Shown here piece after piece: positions 1 through 11,137 of a stretch of DNA of 40,214 nucleotides. Every line of letters begins with the position of its first letter. Position 1 is the stretch's first letter. The DNA comes from Actinomycetes bacterium (GTDB lineage Bacteria > Actinomycetota > Actinomycetes > Actinomycetales > Cellulomonadaceae), in NCBI GenBank assembly GCA_021778635.1, contig JAJYCD010000022.1, positions 1 to 40,214 on the forward strand. Direction: 5' to 3'. Below the pieces are notes generated by a model. It was given only the letters and a program-made list of their open reading frames with translations, ran no database searches and was not told where the DNA came from. The position numbers and the translations under genes were made by a program.

Positions 1-249
1 AAGCAGGCCATCATCACCGAGTACGCCACCCATGAGGGCGACACCGGTTCCCCCGAGGTTCAGATCGCGATGCTGACGCAACGCATCAAGGACCTCACCG
101 AGCACGGCAAGATCCACAAGCACGACCACCACAGCCGTCGTGGCCTGCTGCTTCTCGTCGGCCAGCGTCGCCGCCTCCTCGGATACCTCCAGAAGGTCGA
201 CATCAACCGCTACCGCAGCCTGATCGAGCGGCTCGGCCTGCGCCGATAG
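1..249 (+). CDS. rpsO: 30S ribosomal protein S15, 5' end cut by window
   Basis: This is the last 82 codons of ribosomal protein S15, read in frame from base 1 to the TAG at 247-249. S15 binds the central domain of 16S rRNA early in small-subunit assembly. The translation shows family hallmarks: the [11 protein letters not shown] segment, the [11 protein letters not shown] helix and the closing basic stretch ending in GLRR. The family is usually about 89 residues, so only about seven N-terminal residues are missing. It is followed by a strong hairpin and then pnp, the conserved bacterial rpsO-pnp pair. Confidence 0.97.
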   Translation, partial: KQAIITEYATHEGDTGSPEVQIAMLTQRIKDLTEHGKIHKHDHHSRRGLLLLVGQRRRLLGYLQKVDINRYRSLIERLGLRR

Positions 250-257
250 CTGCCTGA

Positions 258-291
258 GACCAGCCCGGACCCGCTCGGGTCCGGGCTGGTC
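258..291 (+). terminator. 15-bp perfect hairpin after rpsO (terminator or RNase III site)
   Basis: Bases 258-272 pair perfectly with 277-291 around the 4-nt loop GCTC. The hairpin starts nine bases after the rpsO stop. No T-run follows, so it may be a leaky terminator or a processing hairpin. In Streptomyces and E. coli the rpsO-pnp spacer is known to be cut by RNase III, which sets pnp expression. Confidence 0.7.
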
Positions 292-381
292 CCACGCCGG
301 GCCCGGCGACGTCGCGGACCCGGCCGTACGACCGTGACACCACTCGCGCCATCCCGCCCGTCTGGTCCTCGGTAGTGGCGT

Positions 382-423
382 CCGGAACCTCGTTCCGGGC
401 ACCTCGATCGAAGACCGTCGAGG
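382..423 (+). promoter_or_regulatory. two small hairpins in the pnp leader
   Basis: Two consecutive stem-loops lie just before pnp. The first pairs 382-388 with 392-398 (7 bp, 3-nt loop). The second pairs 402-407 with 418-423 (6 bp, 10-nt loop). The pnp ribosome binding site follows 20 bases later. Known pnp leaders carry hairpins cut by RNase III and then destabilised by PNPase itself. Equivalence here is inferred from position only. Confidence 0.45.
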
Positions 424-455
424 TGAAGGGCGCCATCACCCAGAGGAGGGCACCC

Positions 456-2681
456 ATGGAGGGTCCCGAGATCGAGTTCGCCGAAGCCATCATCGACAAC
501 GGGCGCTTCGGCACCCGCACCGTCCGGTTCGAGACCGGCCGGATCGCGCGCCAGGCCGCGGGTTCCGCCGTCGCCTACCTCGACGGCGAGACCACGTTGC
601 TCGCCGCGACCACGGCCGGCAAGCACCCGAAGGACCAGTTCGACTTCTTCCCGCTGACGATCGACGTCGAGGAGCGGAGCTACGCGGCCGGCAAGATCCC
701 CGGCTCGTTCTTCCGCCGCGAAGGCCGCCCGTCCACCGAGGCGATCCTCGCGTGCCGGCTGGTCGACCGCCCGTTGCGCCCGCTGTTCGTCAAGGGGCTG
801 CGCAACGAGGTGCAGGTCGTCATCACCGTCCTGACGATCCACCCGGACGACGCGTACGACGTCCTCGCGATCAACGCCGCGTCGATCTCGACGCAGCTCT
901 CCGGGCTGCCGTTCTCCGGCCCGGTCGGCGGCGTGCGCATCGCGCTCATCGACGGGCAGTGGGTCGCGTTCCCGCGCTACTCCGAGCGTGCCCGTGCGAC
1001 GTTCGACATGGTCGTCGCCGGTCGTGTCGTCGGTGACGACGTCGCGATCGCGATGATCGAGGCCGAGGCCCCCGAGGGTGCCTGGAACCTGATCAAGCAC
1101 GAGGGTGCCCAGGCGCCCACCGAGGAGATCGTCGCGGAGGGCCTCGAGGCCGCCAAGCCGTTCATCCGGGTGCTGTGCGAGGCGCAGGCCGACCTGGCCG
1201 CCCGTGCCGCCAAGCCGACCGCCGAGTTCCCGGTGTTCCCGGACTACCAGCCGGACGCCTACCAGGCGGTCGACGCCGCCGCGACCGGTCCGCTCGGCGA
1301 GGCGCTGACGATCGCGGACAAGCACGACCGCGAGAGCCGCCTCGACGAGATCAAGGCCGACGTCATCGGCGCCCTGGCCGCGCAGTTCGAGGGCCGCGAG
1401 AAGGAGCTGTCGGCCGCGATCCGCGCGGTCACCAAGAAGCTGATCCGTCAGCGCATCCTCACCGACGGCTTCCGCATCGACGGGCGCGGGCTGCGGGACA
1501 TCCGCACCCTGTCCGCCGAGGTCGAGGTCCTGCCGCGGGTGCACGGGTCGGCGCTGTTCGAGCGCGGTGAGACCCAGATCCTCGGTGTCACGACGCTGAA
1601 CATGCTCCGCATGGAGCAGCAGCTCGACACGCTCTCCCCGGAGACGCGCAAGCGCTACATGCACAACTACAACTTCCCGCCGTACTCGACCGGCGAGACG
1701 GGCCGCGTGGGCTCGCCCAAGCGTCGCGAGATCGGGCACGGCGCCCTCGCCGAGCGCGCCCTGCTCCCGGTGCTCCCGACCCGTGAGGAGTTCCCCTACG
1801 CGATCCGCCAGGTCTCCGAGGCGCTCGGCTCCAACGGCTCGACGTCGATGGGTTCGGTCTGCGCCTCGACGCTGTCGCTGCTCAACGCCGGGGTCCCGCT
1901 GCGGGCACCGGTCGCGGGCATCGCGATGGGTCTCGTCTCCGACACCGTGAACGGTGAGACCCGCTACGCGGCGCTCACCGACATCCTCGGTGCGGAGGAC
2001 GCCTTCGGCGACATGGACTTCAAGGTCGCCGGCACGCGCGAGTTCGTCACCGCGATCCAGCTCGACACCAAGCTCGACGGGATCCCGGCGTCGGTGCTCG
2101 GCAGCGCGCTGACCCAGGCCAAGGAAGCCCGCCTGGCGATCCTCGACGTGATCAACGAGGCGATCGACGTCCCGGACGAGATGTCCCCGTACGCGCCGCG
2201 GGTGATCTCGGTGCAGGTCCCGGTCGACAAGATCGGTGAGGTCATCGGCCCGAAGGGCAAGATGATCAACCAGATCCAGGCCGAGACCGGCGCCGACATC
2301 TCGATCGAGGACGACGGCACGGTCTACATCGGCGCCACCGACGGACCGTCGGCGGAGGCCGCGCGGGCGGCGATCAACGCGATCGCGAACCCGCACATGC
2401 CGGAGATCGGTGAGCGGTTCGTCGGCACCGTGGTGAAGACCACGACGTTCGGCGCGTTCGTCTCGCTCTCGCCGGGCAAGGACGGGCTGCTGCACATCTC
2501 GCAGATCCGCAAGCTCGTCGGCGGCAAGCGCGTCGACAACGTCGAGGACGTCCTCGCCGTCGGCCAGAAGGTCCAGGTCGAGATCGGCGAGATCGACCCG
2601 CGCGGCAAGCTGTCGCTGCACGCGGTCGTCGAGGGTGACGACGCCGCTGCACCGGCCGAGACCTCCGAGGTCGACGCCTGA
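456..2681 (+). CDS. pnp: polyribonucleotide nucleotidyltransferase (PNPase)
   Basis: PNPase degrades RNA 3'-to-5' using phosphate and can add heteropolymeric tails. Actinobacterial versions are also annotated as guanosine pentaphosphate synthetase. The 741-residue product has two RNase PH-like halves. A KH domain follows at about 587-632 ([12 protein letters not shown]) and an S1 domain at about 651-728 ([15 protein letters not shown]). The ATG at 456 is chosen over an in-frame ATG at 375 because a GAGGAGG ribosome binding site lies at 443-449 and [11 protein letters not shown] is the normal N-terminus. It follows rpsO and precedes the M16 peptidase by one base, so the three are probably co-transcribed. 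Confidence 0.97.
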   Translation: MEGPEIEFAEAIIDNGRFGTRTVRFETGRIARQAAGSAVAYLDGETTLLAATTAGKHPKDQFDFFPLTIDVEERSYAAGKIPGSFFRREGRPSTEAILACRLVDRPLRPLFVKGLRNEVQVVITVLTIHPDDAYDVLAINAASISTQLSGLPFSGPVGGVRIALIDGQWVAFPRYSERARATFDMVVAGRVVGDDVAIAMIEAEAPEGAWNLIKHEGAQAPTEEIVAEGLEAAKPFIRVLCEAQADLAARAAKPTAEFPVFPDYQPDAYQAVDAAATGPLGEALTIADKHDRESRLDEIKADVIGALAAQFEGREKELSAAIRAVTKKLIRQRILTDGFRIDGRGLRDIRTLSAEVEVLPRVHGSALFERGETQILGVTTLNMLRMEQQLDTLSPETRKRYMHNYNFPPYSTGETGRVGSPKRREIGHGALAERALLPVLPTREEFPYAIRQVSEALGSNGSTSMGSVCASTLSLLNAGVPLRAPVAGIAMGLVSDTVNGETRYAALTDILGAEDAFGDMDFKVAGTREFVTAIQLDTKLDGIPASVLGSALTQAKEARLAILDVINEAIDVPDEMSPYAPRVISVQVPVDKIGEVIGPKGKMINQIQAETGADISIEDDGTVYIGATDGPSAEAARAAINAIANPHMPEIGERFVGTVVKTTTFGAFVSLSPGKDGLLHISQIRKLVGGKRVDNVEDVLAVGQKVQVEIGEIDPRGKLSLHAVVEGDDAAAPAETSEVDA

Positions 2682-2682
2682 C

Positions 2683-4011
2683 GTGAGTCTGGAGCTCCCG
2701 CTCGTCACGCCCGGTGAACCGGGCAGCGAGCTGACCGCCGGGCAGGACGGCGGCGCCTTCGTGCGTCGTTCCGTCCTGCCCGGCGGCGTCCGCGTCCTGA
2801 GCGAGCACATGCCCGGTCTCCGGTCGGCCACGGTCGGCGCCTGGGTGGGTGTCGGCTCCCGCGACGAGAGCGACGGCCACCACGGCTCGACGCACTTCCT
2901 CGAGCACCTGCTGTTCAAGGGCACCGTGCGCCGCACCGCGATGGACATCGCCGAGGCCTTCGACGAGGTCGGCGGTGAGGCCAACGCGGTCACGGGCAAG
3001 GAGCACACCTGCTACTACGCCCGGGTGCTCGACACCGACCTGCCGATGGCGGTCGACGTCATCGCGGACATGGTGACCTCGGCGACCCTCGACCCGGCCG
3101 AGCTCGAGACCGAGCGCGGCGTCATCCTCGAAGAGCTCGCGATGAACGACGACGACCCGTCGGACGTCGTCCACGAGCAGTTTGCGGCGGCGGTCCTGGG
3201 CGCCCACCCGCTCGGACGGCCGATCGGCGGCACCCCCGACACGATCCGTGCCGTTCCGCGCGACGCCGTGTGGGAGCACTACCGCGAGCACTACGACGCG
3301 CCGACGCTCGTCGTGACGGCTGCCGGTGGCGTGGATCACGACGAGCTGTGCGACCAGGTCCTCACGGCGCTCGGCACGGGTGGCTGGGACACGACCTCCG
3401 TGCGGACGCCGTCGGCGCGCCGTGGCGGGAGCACGACGGCCGGGATCCCGACGGAGGGCGTCGAGCTGACGATCCGCCGGACCACCGAGCAGGCCAACGT
3501 CATCATCGGGACCACCGGGCTGACGTCGACCGACCCGCGGCGCTTCACCCTGACCGTCCTCAACGCGGTGCTCGGCGGTGGGATGTCGTCCCGGCTCTTC
3601 CAGGAGATCCGTGAGAAGCGCGGGCTGGCCTACTCGACGTACTCGTTCGCCCAGGGTCATGCCGAGACCGGTGTCTTCGGGCTGTACGCCGGGTGTGCGC
3701 CCGGCAAGGTCGACCAGGTCGTCGCCCTGCTGACCTCGGAGTGGGAGCGACTCGCAGACGGCGGCATCACGCAGTCCGAGCTGACCCGGAGCGTGGGACA
3801 GCTGTCCGGCGGGCTCGTCCTGGGCCTCGAGGACACCGGCTCACGCATGAGCCGGCTCGGGAAGGCCGAGCTGGTGCACGGCGAGCTGCTGTCGGTCGAG
3901 GAGTCGCTCGAGCGTGTGTCCGCCGTGACCCTCGAGGACGTGCGGGAGCTCGCGGTCGAGCTCGCGGACCGGCCACGGTCACTGGTGCGAGTCGGGCCGT
4001 TCGGAGACTGA
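2683..4011 (+). CDS. M16-family zinc metallopeptidase (processing-peptidase-like)
   Basis: This is a 442-residue pitrilysin/M16B peptidase. The inverted zinc motif HFLEH is at residues 71-75. A downstream acidic helix (ETERGVILEELAMNDDDP) supplies the third zinc ligand. The C-terminal half carries the usual R/Y-containing GGGMSSRLFQEIREKRGLAYS segment. The start is taken as GTG 2683, directly after the pnp stop. An ATG at 2635 inside pnp is in the same frame but would add 16 atypical residues. Position after pnp and near dapB matches the ymxG/pepR gene of many Gram-positives, whose substrate is not settled. Confidence 0.93.
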   Translation: MSLELPLVTPGEPGSELTAGQDGGAFVRRSVLPGGVRVLSEHMPGLRSATVGAWVGVGSRDESDGHHGSTHFLEHLLFKGTVRRTAMDIAEAFDEVGGEANAVTGKEHTCYYARVLDTDLPMAVDVIADMVTSATLDPAELETERGVILEELAMNDDDPSDVVHEQFAAAVLGAHPLGRPIGGTPDTIRAVPRDAVWEHYREHYDAPTLVVTAAGGVDHDELCDQVLTALGTGGWDTTSVRTPSARRGGSTTAGIPTEGVELTIRRTTEQANVIIGTTGLTSTDPRRFTLTVLNAVLGGGMSSRLFQEIREKRGLAYSTYSFAQGHAETGVFGLYAGCAPGKVDQVVALLTSEWERLADGGITQSELTRSVGQLSGGLVLGLEDTGSRMSRLGKAELVHGELLSVEESLERVSAVTLEDVRELAVELADRPRSLVRVGPFGD

Positions 4012-4055
4012 GGGCCGCAGGCAGCGGCAGTCGCCGCGCGGCGAACGTCACAGTC

Positions 4056-4904
4056 TCACAGCGTCAGGCGATCGAGAGCTGCCGCGAGAGGCCGGTGGGC
4101 CGTTGCGACGGCTGCGGTCGCGATGCCCAGGAGGGCAGCCCCCGTCTCGTACGGGGACTCCGCCGCGAGGTCCCCGCCGAGGACGGCGGCCGTCGCGGCC
4201 ACCACGAGGATCGCCGTACCGCGCGCAGCTCCGGAGACCACCCACGCGACGGCTGCAGCCGCAGCAGTGAGCACGAACTGCCGACCGGTGAGCGACGCGA
4301 GGTCGGCCCACTCCCACGCGCCGGAGGACCGCTGGACGAGGTCGAGAGTCGCGACGCCGACGATCCCGACGAGCGACGCAGCCCCGGCCAACCCTGAGGC
4401 CGCTCGAGAGGACATGCGGGACGGCGGCCGCGGATGGGCGGCCTCGTCCTCGAGGATCCCGGCGCCGAACCGCGAGCCCACTCGGACAGCAGCGACGATC
4501 ACGACCAGAACGAGGAGCGGCCCGAGGTATGCCGAGGGAGCCGCTGACCGCACCAGCTCGCCCTGGTCTCCGAAGATGGCTGGCTCGACCGGCCCCGGCC
4601 ACCACGCGGGCACGGGCACGAGGACGAGGAGCCAGGCGGCGAGCGTCCAGGCGACCAGCGTGCCGCCGATGAGCACGGAGGACCGCCGGGCCTTCGCGCC
4701 GGGGCGACTGGCGAGCAGCCACGCGAGCAGGGCGAGACCGGCGACCAGCGCCCCGAACGTGACGGCGTGGTTCGGGTCGGCCTCGGGCGCCTCGTTGATG
4801 CCGGTCATCTGGGCGATGTGACGGACCAGGTCGAGCTGTCCCCACCACAGCAGCGCCCATCCCGACGCGGCCCCCGCCGCCCCGGCCGCGGAGGCGACCA
4901 GCAA
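4056..4904 (-). CDS. multi-pass membrane protein of unknown function
   Basis: The 282-residue product has about eight hydrophobic segments with short basic or acidic loops, so it is probably an integral membrane protein. No recognised domain is visible. The reading frame opens at TTG 4904, just after an in-frame TGA, and no good ribosome binding site precedes it; the start is therefore uncertain. The C-terminus (GIATAAVATAHRPLAAALDRL) closely resembles the end of the next upstream membrane protein (AIAAVASTAVATAWHPLAVALDAL). The two also share the order of transmembrane segments and a Trp/Pro-rich extracytoplasmic loop, suggesting an old tandem duplication. It converges on the M16 peptidase gene with a 44-base gap. 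Confidence 0.7.
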   Translation of the reverse strand: MLVASAAGAAGAASGWALLWWGQLDLVRHIAQMTGINEAPEADPNHAVTFGALVAGLALLAWLLASRPGAKARRSSVLIGGTLVAWTLAAWLLVLVPVPAWWPGPVEPAIFGDQGELVRSAAPSAYLGPLLVLVVIVAAVRVGSRFGAGILEDEAAHPRPPSRMSSRAASGLAGAASLVGIVGVATLDLVQRSSGAWEWADLASLTGRQFVLTAAAAAVAWVVSGAARGTAILVVAATAAVLGGDLAAESPYETGAALLGIATAAVATAHRPLAAALDRLTL

Positions 4905-5096
4905 CCCGTGTCAGATCCGCCTGCCCGGGTCTGCCCGCCATCGCTGATTCGGCGTGTGCTTGGTCGCCGCCCCCGTCTCCCCTGGAGGCATGAGCCTGTC
5001 GTCGACACCGGTCGTGGCCGAGTTGAGCCGAGGCGGTCGGCCGGGACGAACGAGCAGGGCAGCCCGGCTGGTCAGCAGGCGCGACGATGGACGACC

Positions 5097-7074
<1,978 letters not shown>

Positions 7075-7081
7075 CCGCCGT

Positions 7082-7114
7082 GCGTCGCCGACACCTGTGC
7101 TCAGGAGGCGACGC
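7082..7114. terminator. possible bidirectional terminator between dapB and GNAT gene
   Basis: Bases 7082-7089 pair with 7107-7114 (8 bp, 17-nt loop). The hairpin occupies most of the 40-base gap between two convergent genes. No T-run is visible, so termination is inferred from position. Confidence 0.4.
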
Positions 7115-7672
7115 TCAGATCTCGGCGACCCACCGACGCTCGACGACCTCGCGGATACCGGTCGCCAGGGTGCGCGTCGCACCGTCGGGTCCCAGCCCGG
7201 CCGAGGTCAGGAACTGCTCGCGCGCCGGGTTGCCGTCGAGCACCCAGGTCGCAACGTGGACGAGACCGTCCTCACGGAGGAGGTCGACGGCCGCGGCGAG
7301 CAGGCGCGAGCCGTGGCCGCCCCGCTGGACGGACGGGTGGACCTCGAGGGCGACGATCTCGCCGGCGGTCGCGAGTGCGTCCGGTGCGGAGTCGGGCGTG
7401 GCTGCGAGCAATGGTCTGATCGCGACGAAGCCCACGACGTGAGGCCCGTCGCATGCAACCAGGACTCGGTGACCCCGGCCGGGCGGCGCGGTGATCGCGG
7501 CCGTCCAGCCTGCCACGAAGGCGTCACGATCGAGTGCCGAGAGCACCGGCTCACCCAGGACATCGACATGGGCCGTCCGCCACGCCTCGAGCTGGACGTC
7601 GGCGATCGGCCGCTCGTCCCCGGCGACCGCGGGCCGGACCGAGACGTCTGCCTGTTCACGGAAGAGGGCCAT
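7115..7672 (-). CDS. GNAT-family N-acetyltransferase
   Basis: This 185-residue protein is an acetyl-CoA-dependent acyltransferase of the GNAT fold. The VRPAVAGDERPIADVQLEAW opening is typical. Motif A is ALEVHPSVQRGGHGSRLL, where the Q-R-G-G-H-G pyrophosphate loop binds CoA, and the ATWVLDGNPAREQFLTSAG segment matches motif B. ATG 7670-7672 is selected because a GGGAGA-like ribosome binding site precedes it and it starts just before the domain. The acceptor cannot be told from sequence. It is 100 bases downstream of azlD on the same strand and may be read through from that operon. Confidence 0.88.
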   Translation of the reverse strand: MALFREQADVSVRPAVAGDERPIADVQLEAWRTAHVDVLGEPVLSALDRDAFVAGWTAAITAPPGRGHRVLVACDGPHVVGFVAIRPLLAATPDSAPDALATAGEIVALEVHPSVQRGGHGSRLLAAAVDLLREDGLVHVATWVLDGNPAREQFLTSAGLGPDGATRTLATGIREVVERRWVAEI

Positions 7673-7772
7673 CCGAGCATCATCTCCCGTGCCGGCACGA
7701 TGACCACAACCCGGCACCGCGACGTCGTCGTCGCGGCGCCGAGCGAGGTCGACGTCGGTACGGCGCCGCGGG

Positions 7773-8093
7773 TCAGCCGCCCAGGCTCCGGATCAGCGCA
7801 GCGGTGACGGCGGCGGCGAGCACCACGACGATGAACGGTGCCCGCAGCACGAGGGCGACCGCGGCGACCGCCAGCGCGGGGATGCGCGCGTCGAGCACGA
7901 GGTGTGGTCCGGACGTCACGGTCTGCACACCGACGAGTGCCGCCAGCAAGGACACCGTCACCAGCGAGGCGATCCGGGCGACGCGCGGGTCGGTCAACCA
8001 GTGCGCGGGGACGAGGTGGCCGGCGAGCTTGATGGCGAAGCATGCGGCGCTGGCCGCGAGGACGGCGAGCCAGGTGACGGCGTAGGCGCTCAT
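7773..8093 (-). CDS. azlD: AzlD-family branched-chain amino acid transport subunit
   Basis: The 106-residue protein has three to four hydrophobic segments and matches the small AzlD partner of AzlC exporters. The segment AHWLTDPRVARIASLVTVSLLAALV is typical of the family. Its ATG (8093-8091) overlaps the azlC TGA as ATGA, so translation is coupled. AzlC and AzlD together form an LIV-E-type exporter of branched-chain amino acids and analogues. Substrate is inferred from the family only. Confidence 0.86.
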   Translation of the reverse strand: MSAYAVTWLAVLAASAACFAIKLAGHLVPAHWLTDPRVARIASLVTVSLLAALVGVQTVTSGPHLVLDARIPALAVAAVALVLRAPFIVVVLAAAVTAALIRSLGG

Positions 8094-8809
8094 GTCGCGT
8101 CGCTGGGGGCCGTGGGTGTGGCTGGTGCCGTCGACGCGCCCGGCACTGCGGTCCCGATCAGCACGGCGACGCCGGCGGCGGCGAGCACCGGGACGCCGGG
8201 CGGGGTGAACGGCGTGAGTGCGAGAGCGACGAGGACGGCCGCTCCGGCGACGACCTGCGCGAGTCGTCCGGCCAGTCTCGGCCACACGAGGGCAAGGAAC
8301 GCGGCGGCAGCCGCGGCGTCCAGACCGTACCGGCGAGGGTCGCCCAGCGCGTTCCCGACGAGCGCACCGACCATCGTGAACAGGTTCCACAGCACGAACA
8401 CGCCGATCCCGGTCCACCAGAAGCCGGCCCGGACGGCAGCCGGCTCCCGGTGGGCGGTCGCGACCGCGGTCGACTCGTCGATCGTGAGCTGCGCGGCCAG
8501 CGGGCGGAGCAACCAGCTCGTCGAGATGAGGGGCGCCACCTGCACGCCGTAGAGACCGTTCCGGACGCCGAGGAGCGCCGCCGTCGTCACGGCGGCGACG
8601 GGTGAGCCCCCGGAGCCCACCACCCCGATGAACGCGAACTGGGAGCCCCCGGAGAACAGCAGCAGGCTCAGGGCGGCCGTCTGCGCCAGGTCCAGACCGG
8701 CGACGGTCGCGAGCGCACCGAAGGAGATCCCGTACAGACCGGTCGCGATCGAGACCGAGAGGGCCTGCTTGACTGCCGAGTCGACGTGCGGGTCGCGGGG
8801 GCCCGCCAC
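8090..8809 (-). CDS. azlC: AzlC-family branched-chain amino acid exporter, large subunit
   Basis: The 239-residue integral membrane protein shows the conserved AzlC region ATGLYGISFGALATVAGL...LLLFSGGSQFAFIG and the later R-N-G-L-Y-G motif. AzlC forms the transport core with AzlD. The GTG start at 8809 is one base beyond the stop of the aldehyde dehydrogenase (TGA at 8813-8811), which indicates an operon. The tail after the last transmembrane segment is rich in Ala/Thr/Pro and probably disordered. Confidence 0.9.
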   Translation of the reverse strand: MAGPRDPHVDSAVKQALSVSIATGLYGISFGALATVAGLDLAQTAALSLLLFSGGSQFAFIGVVGSGGSPVAAVTTAALLGVRNGLYGVQVAPLISTSWLLRPLAAQLTIDESTAVATAHREPAAVRAGFWWTGIGVFVLWNLFTMVGALVGNALGDPRRYGLDAAAAAAFLALVWPRLAGRLAQVVAGAAVLVALALTPFTPPGVPVLAAAGVAVLIGTAVPGASTAPATPTAPSDAT

Positions 8810-8810
8810 G

Positions 8811-10283
8811 TCAGATCGCGACGTAGATGCTGTCGAGGTACTCCGCGATCCCCGCCTCGCCGCCCTCGCGACCGAGCCCGGAGGACTTCACTCCGCCGAA
8901 CGGAGCGGTCGCGTCCGAGACCATGCCGCGGTTGACCCCGAGCATGCCGGCCTCGATCGACTCGGCGAGCCGGAACGTCCGCCCGACGTCGCGCGTGTAC
9001 GCGTACGCGACCAGTCCGAAGTCGGTGCTGTTCGCCATGGTGACGGCCTCGGTCTCGGTGCCGAACGTGACGATCGGTGCGACCGGTCCGAAGATCTCCT
9101 CCCGCACGGCGCGGGAGTCGGGGGAGACCCCGGTCAGGACGGTGGGCGCGTAGAAGTATCCGGCGTGGTCGAGTGCGTCGCCACCGGTGGTCACCCGGGC
9201 GCCGCCGTCGACGGCGTCGGCGACGAGCTCGCTGACCTTCGCGACGGCCTTCGCCTCGATCAGTGGCCCGACGGTGGTCCCGGGGTCGCTTCCGTGCCCG
9301 ACGACGAGCGCGTCGAACGCGGCGGTGAGCCCGGCGGCGAACTCGTCCGCGACCGACTCGTGCACCAGGAAACGGTTCGCGGCGACACAGGTCTGCCCGG
9401 CGTTGCGCATCTTCGCCGCGAGCGCGCCCTGGACGGCGGCCGGGATGTCCGCGTCCTCGAACACCAGGAACGGCGCGTTGCCGCCGAGCTCCATCGACGT
9501 GCGGAGCACCCCGTCGGCTGCCGCCCGCAGCAGGTGCTGACCGACCTCCGTGGATCCCGTGAACGAGAGCTTGCGCAGTCGGCGGTCGGCGAGGAGCGGA
9601 CCGCTGATGCCGGACGCGTGGGTCGTGGGGACCACGTTGAGGATCCCGGTCGGCAGCCCACGGGCCTCGAGCTGCTCGCGGACGATCTCGGCGAACAGTG
9701 CCGTCGTGAGCGGCGTGAGCGCGGCAGGCTTGACGACCGCCGTGCACCCGGCGGCGAGAGCCGGTGCGACCTTGCGGGTGATCATCGCGAGCGGGAAGTT
9801 CCACGGCGTGATGAGAAGCGCTGGTCCGACCGGCCGGTTGAGGACCACCTGGTGGTTCGCCCCCGACGGCGCGCGGCGCGCGAGCCCGTCGATGCGAACG
9901 GCCTGCTCGGAGTACCACCGCAGGTACTCGGCGCCGTAGACGACCTCCGCGCGCGACTCGGCGAGAGGCTTGCCGCCCTCGGCGGTGATCACGGCAGCGA
10001 GGTCGTCGGTCCGGGCGATCATCTCGTCGAAGACGGCGCGAAGCAGGTCGGCGCGTTGACGGGGCGCGACCTCGCGCCAGGCGGGCCAGGAGTCGTGCGC
10101 CGAGGTGAGTGCGGCGAGGGCGTCCTCGGACGTCGCGTCGGCGACGTCGAAGAGCGTCTCCTCGGTCGCGGGGTCCTGGACGGAGAACGTCGCGCCGGAG
10201 GACGCGGGACGCCACTGGCCGTCGATGAGCAGACCGGTCGGGAGGTGGGCAGCGACCGTGGGGGGGATCCGTGAGGACGACAT
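8811..10283 (-). CDS. gabD: NAD(P)-dependent aldehyde dehydrogenase, succinate-semialdehyde dehydrogenase type
   Basis: The 490-residue protein belongs to the aldehyde dehydrogenase superfamily and is closest in style to GabD, which oxidises succinate semialdehyde to succinate. It has [13 protein letters not shown], the cofactor motif FTGSTEVG, the catalytic Glu in MELGGNAPF and the nucleophile Cys in [12 protein letters not shown] (about residue 298). [10 protein letters not shown] and the C-terminal [15 protein letters not shown] are also present. The exact aldehyde is inferred. It heads an operon with azlC and azlD. Only 50 bases separate its ATG from that of the divergent thyA. A weak -10 (GATACT) lies five bases before the ATG, so this mRNA may also be leaderless. 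Confidence 0.88.
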   Translation of the reverse strand: MSSSRIPPTVAAHLPTGLLIDGQWRPASSGATFSVQDPATEETLFDVADATSEDALAALTSAHDSWPAWREVAPRQRADLLRAVFDEMIARTDDLAAVITAEGGKPLAESRAEVVYGAEYLRWYSEQAVRIDGLARRAPSGANHQVVLNRPVGPALLITPWNFPLAMITRKVAPALAAGCTAVVKPAALTPLTTALFAEIVREQLEARGLPTGILNVVPTTHASGISGPLLADRRLRKLSFTGSTEVGQHLLRAAADGVLRTSMELGGNAPFLVFEDADIPAAVQGALAAKMRNAGQTCVAANRFLVHESVADEFAAGLTAAFDALVVGHGSDPGTTVGPLIEAKAVAKVSELVADAVDGGARVTTGGDALDHAGYFYAPTVLTGVSPDSRAVREEIFGPVAPIVTFGTETEAVTMANSTDFGLVAYAYTRDVGRTFRLAESIEAGMLGVNRGMVSDATAPFGGVKSSGLGREGGEAGIAEYLDSIYVAI

Positions 10284-10321
10284 GCCTCAGTATCACGCCC
10301 GGGGGCTCCCGTGGCGACGAT

Positions 10322-10336
10322 TACGATGACGGCATG
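10322..10336 (+). promoter_or_regulatory. leaderless promoter of thyA
   Basis: A TACGAT -10 box at 10322-10327 is followed by 6 nt and the ATG at 10334. There is no ribosome binding site. Confidence 0.6.
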
Positions 10337-11137
10337 GCGTCGGTTCCCACCCCGTACGAAGACCTGCTCAGGCACGTGCTCGAGCACGGCACCGTCAAGG
10401 CGGACCGGACGGGGACGGGGACACGCAGCGTGTTCGGCCACCAGCTGCGGTACGACCTCTCACAGGGCTTCCCACTCGTCACGACCAAGCGCGTCCACCT
10501 GAAGTCCATCGTGTACGAGCTGCTGTGGTTCCTCCGCGGGGAGTCGAACGTCCGGTGGCTGCAGGAGCACGGCGTGTCGATCTGGGACGAGTGGGCTGCG
10601 CCGGACGGCGAGCTCGGGCCGGTGTACGGCGTGCAGTGGCGGTCGTGGCCCACGCCGGACGGCGGTCACGTCGACCAGATCGCCCAGGTGGTCGACCAGC
10701 TGCGGACCGACCCGGACTCGCGCCGGATCATCGTCTCGGCGTGGAACGTCGGGGAGATCCCTCAGATGGCGCTGCCACCGTGCCACGCCTTCTTCCAGTT
10801 CTACGTCGCGGACGGGCGGCTCAGCTGCCAGCTCTACCAGCGGTCGGCGGACCTGTTCCTGGGCGTGCCGTTCAACATCGCCTCGTACGCCCTGCTCACG
10901 CACATGGTCGCCCAGCAGGCCGGACTCGAGGTCGGCGACTTCGTCTGGACCGGCGGTGACTGCCACATCTACGACAACCACGAGGAGCAGGTGCGCACGC
11001 AGCTCGCGCGCGAGCCGTTCCCCTACCCGACCCTGCGGCTGCGCAAGGCGCCGTCGATGTTCGAGTACGCCTTCGAGGACGTCGAGATCATCGGCTACCA
11101 GCATCACCCGGCGATCCCGGCACCGGTGGCCGTGTGA
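10334..11137 (+). CDS. thyA: thymidylate synthase
   Basis: ThyA methylates dUMP to dTMP using methylene-tetrahydrofolate, producing dihydrofolate. The 267-residue product has the [28 protein letters not shown] start and the catalytic Cys at about residue 150 in [38 protein letters not shown] and the C-terminal [10 protein letters not shown] are also intact. ATG 10334 fits the family N-terminus and follows a -10 box by 6 nt; an in-frame ATG at 10271 is upstream of that promoter. The stop overlaps the dfrA start as GTGA, so the dihydrofolate made here is recycled by the next gene product. Confidence 0.98.
   Translation: MASVPTPYEDLLRHVLEHGTVKADRTGTGTRSVFGHQLRYDLSQGFPLVTTKRVHLKSIVYELLWFLRGESNVRWLQEHGVSIWDEWAAPDGELGPVYGVQWRSWPTPDGGHVDQIAQVVDQLRTDPDSRRIIVSAWNVGEIPQMALPPCHAFFQFYVADGRLSCQLYQRSADLFLGVPFNIASYALLTHMVAQQAGLEVGDFVWTGGDCHIYDNHEEQVRTQLAREPFPYPTLRLRKAPSMFEYAFEDVEIIGYQHHPAIPAPVAV

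Noticed and set aside
210..3008. A 932-codon open frame antisense to pnp and the M16 peptidase gene
   Set aside because: It is Arg/Asp/Val-rich shadow coding caused by high GC at third positions opposite real genes. It has no domain, no start signal and no conserved motif.
4048..4941. An alternative 297-codon minus-strand frame over the first membrane gene, starting with ATG
   Set aside because: Its translation is Arg/Gly-rich without helices, whereas the overlapping frame gives a clear membrane protein.
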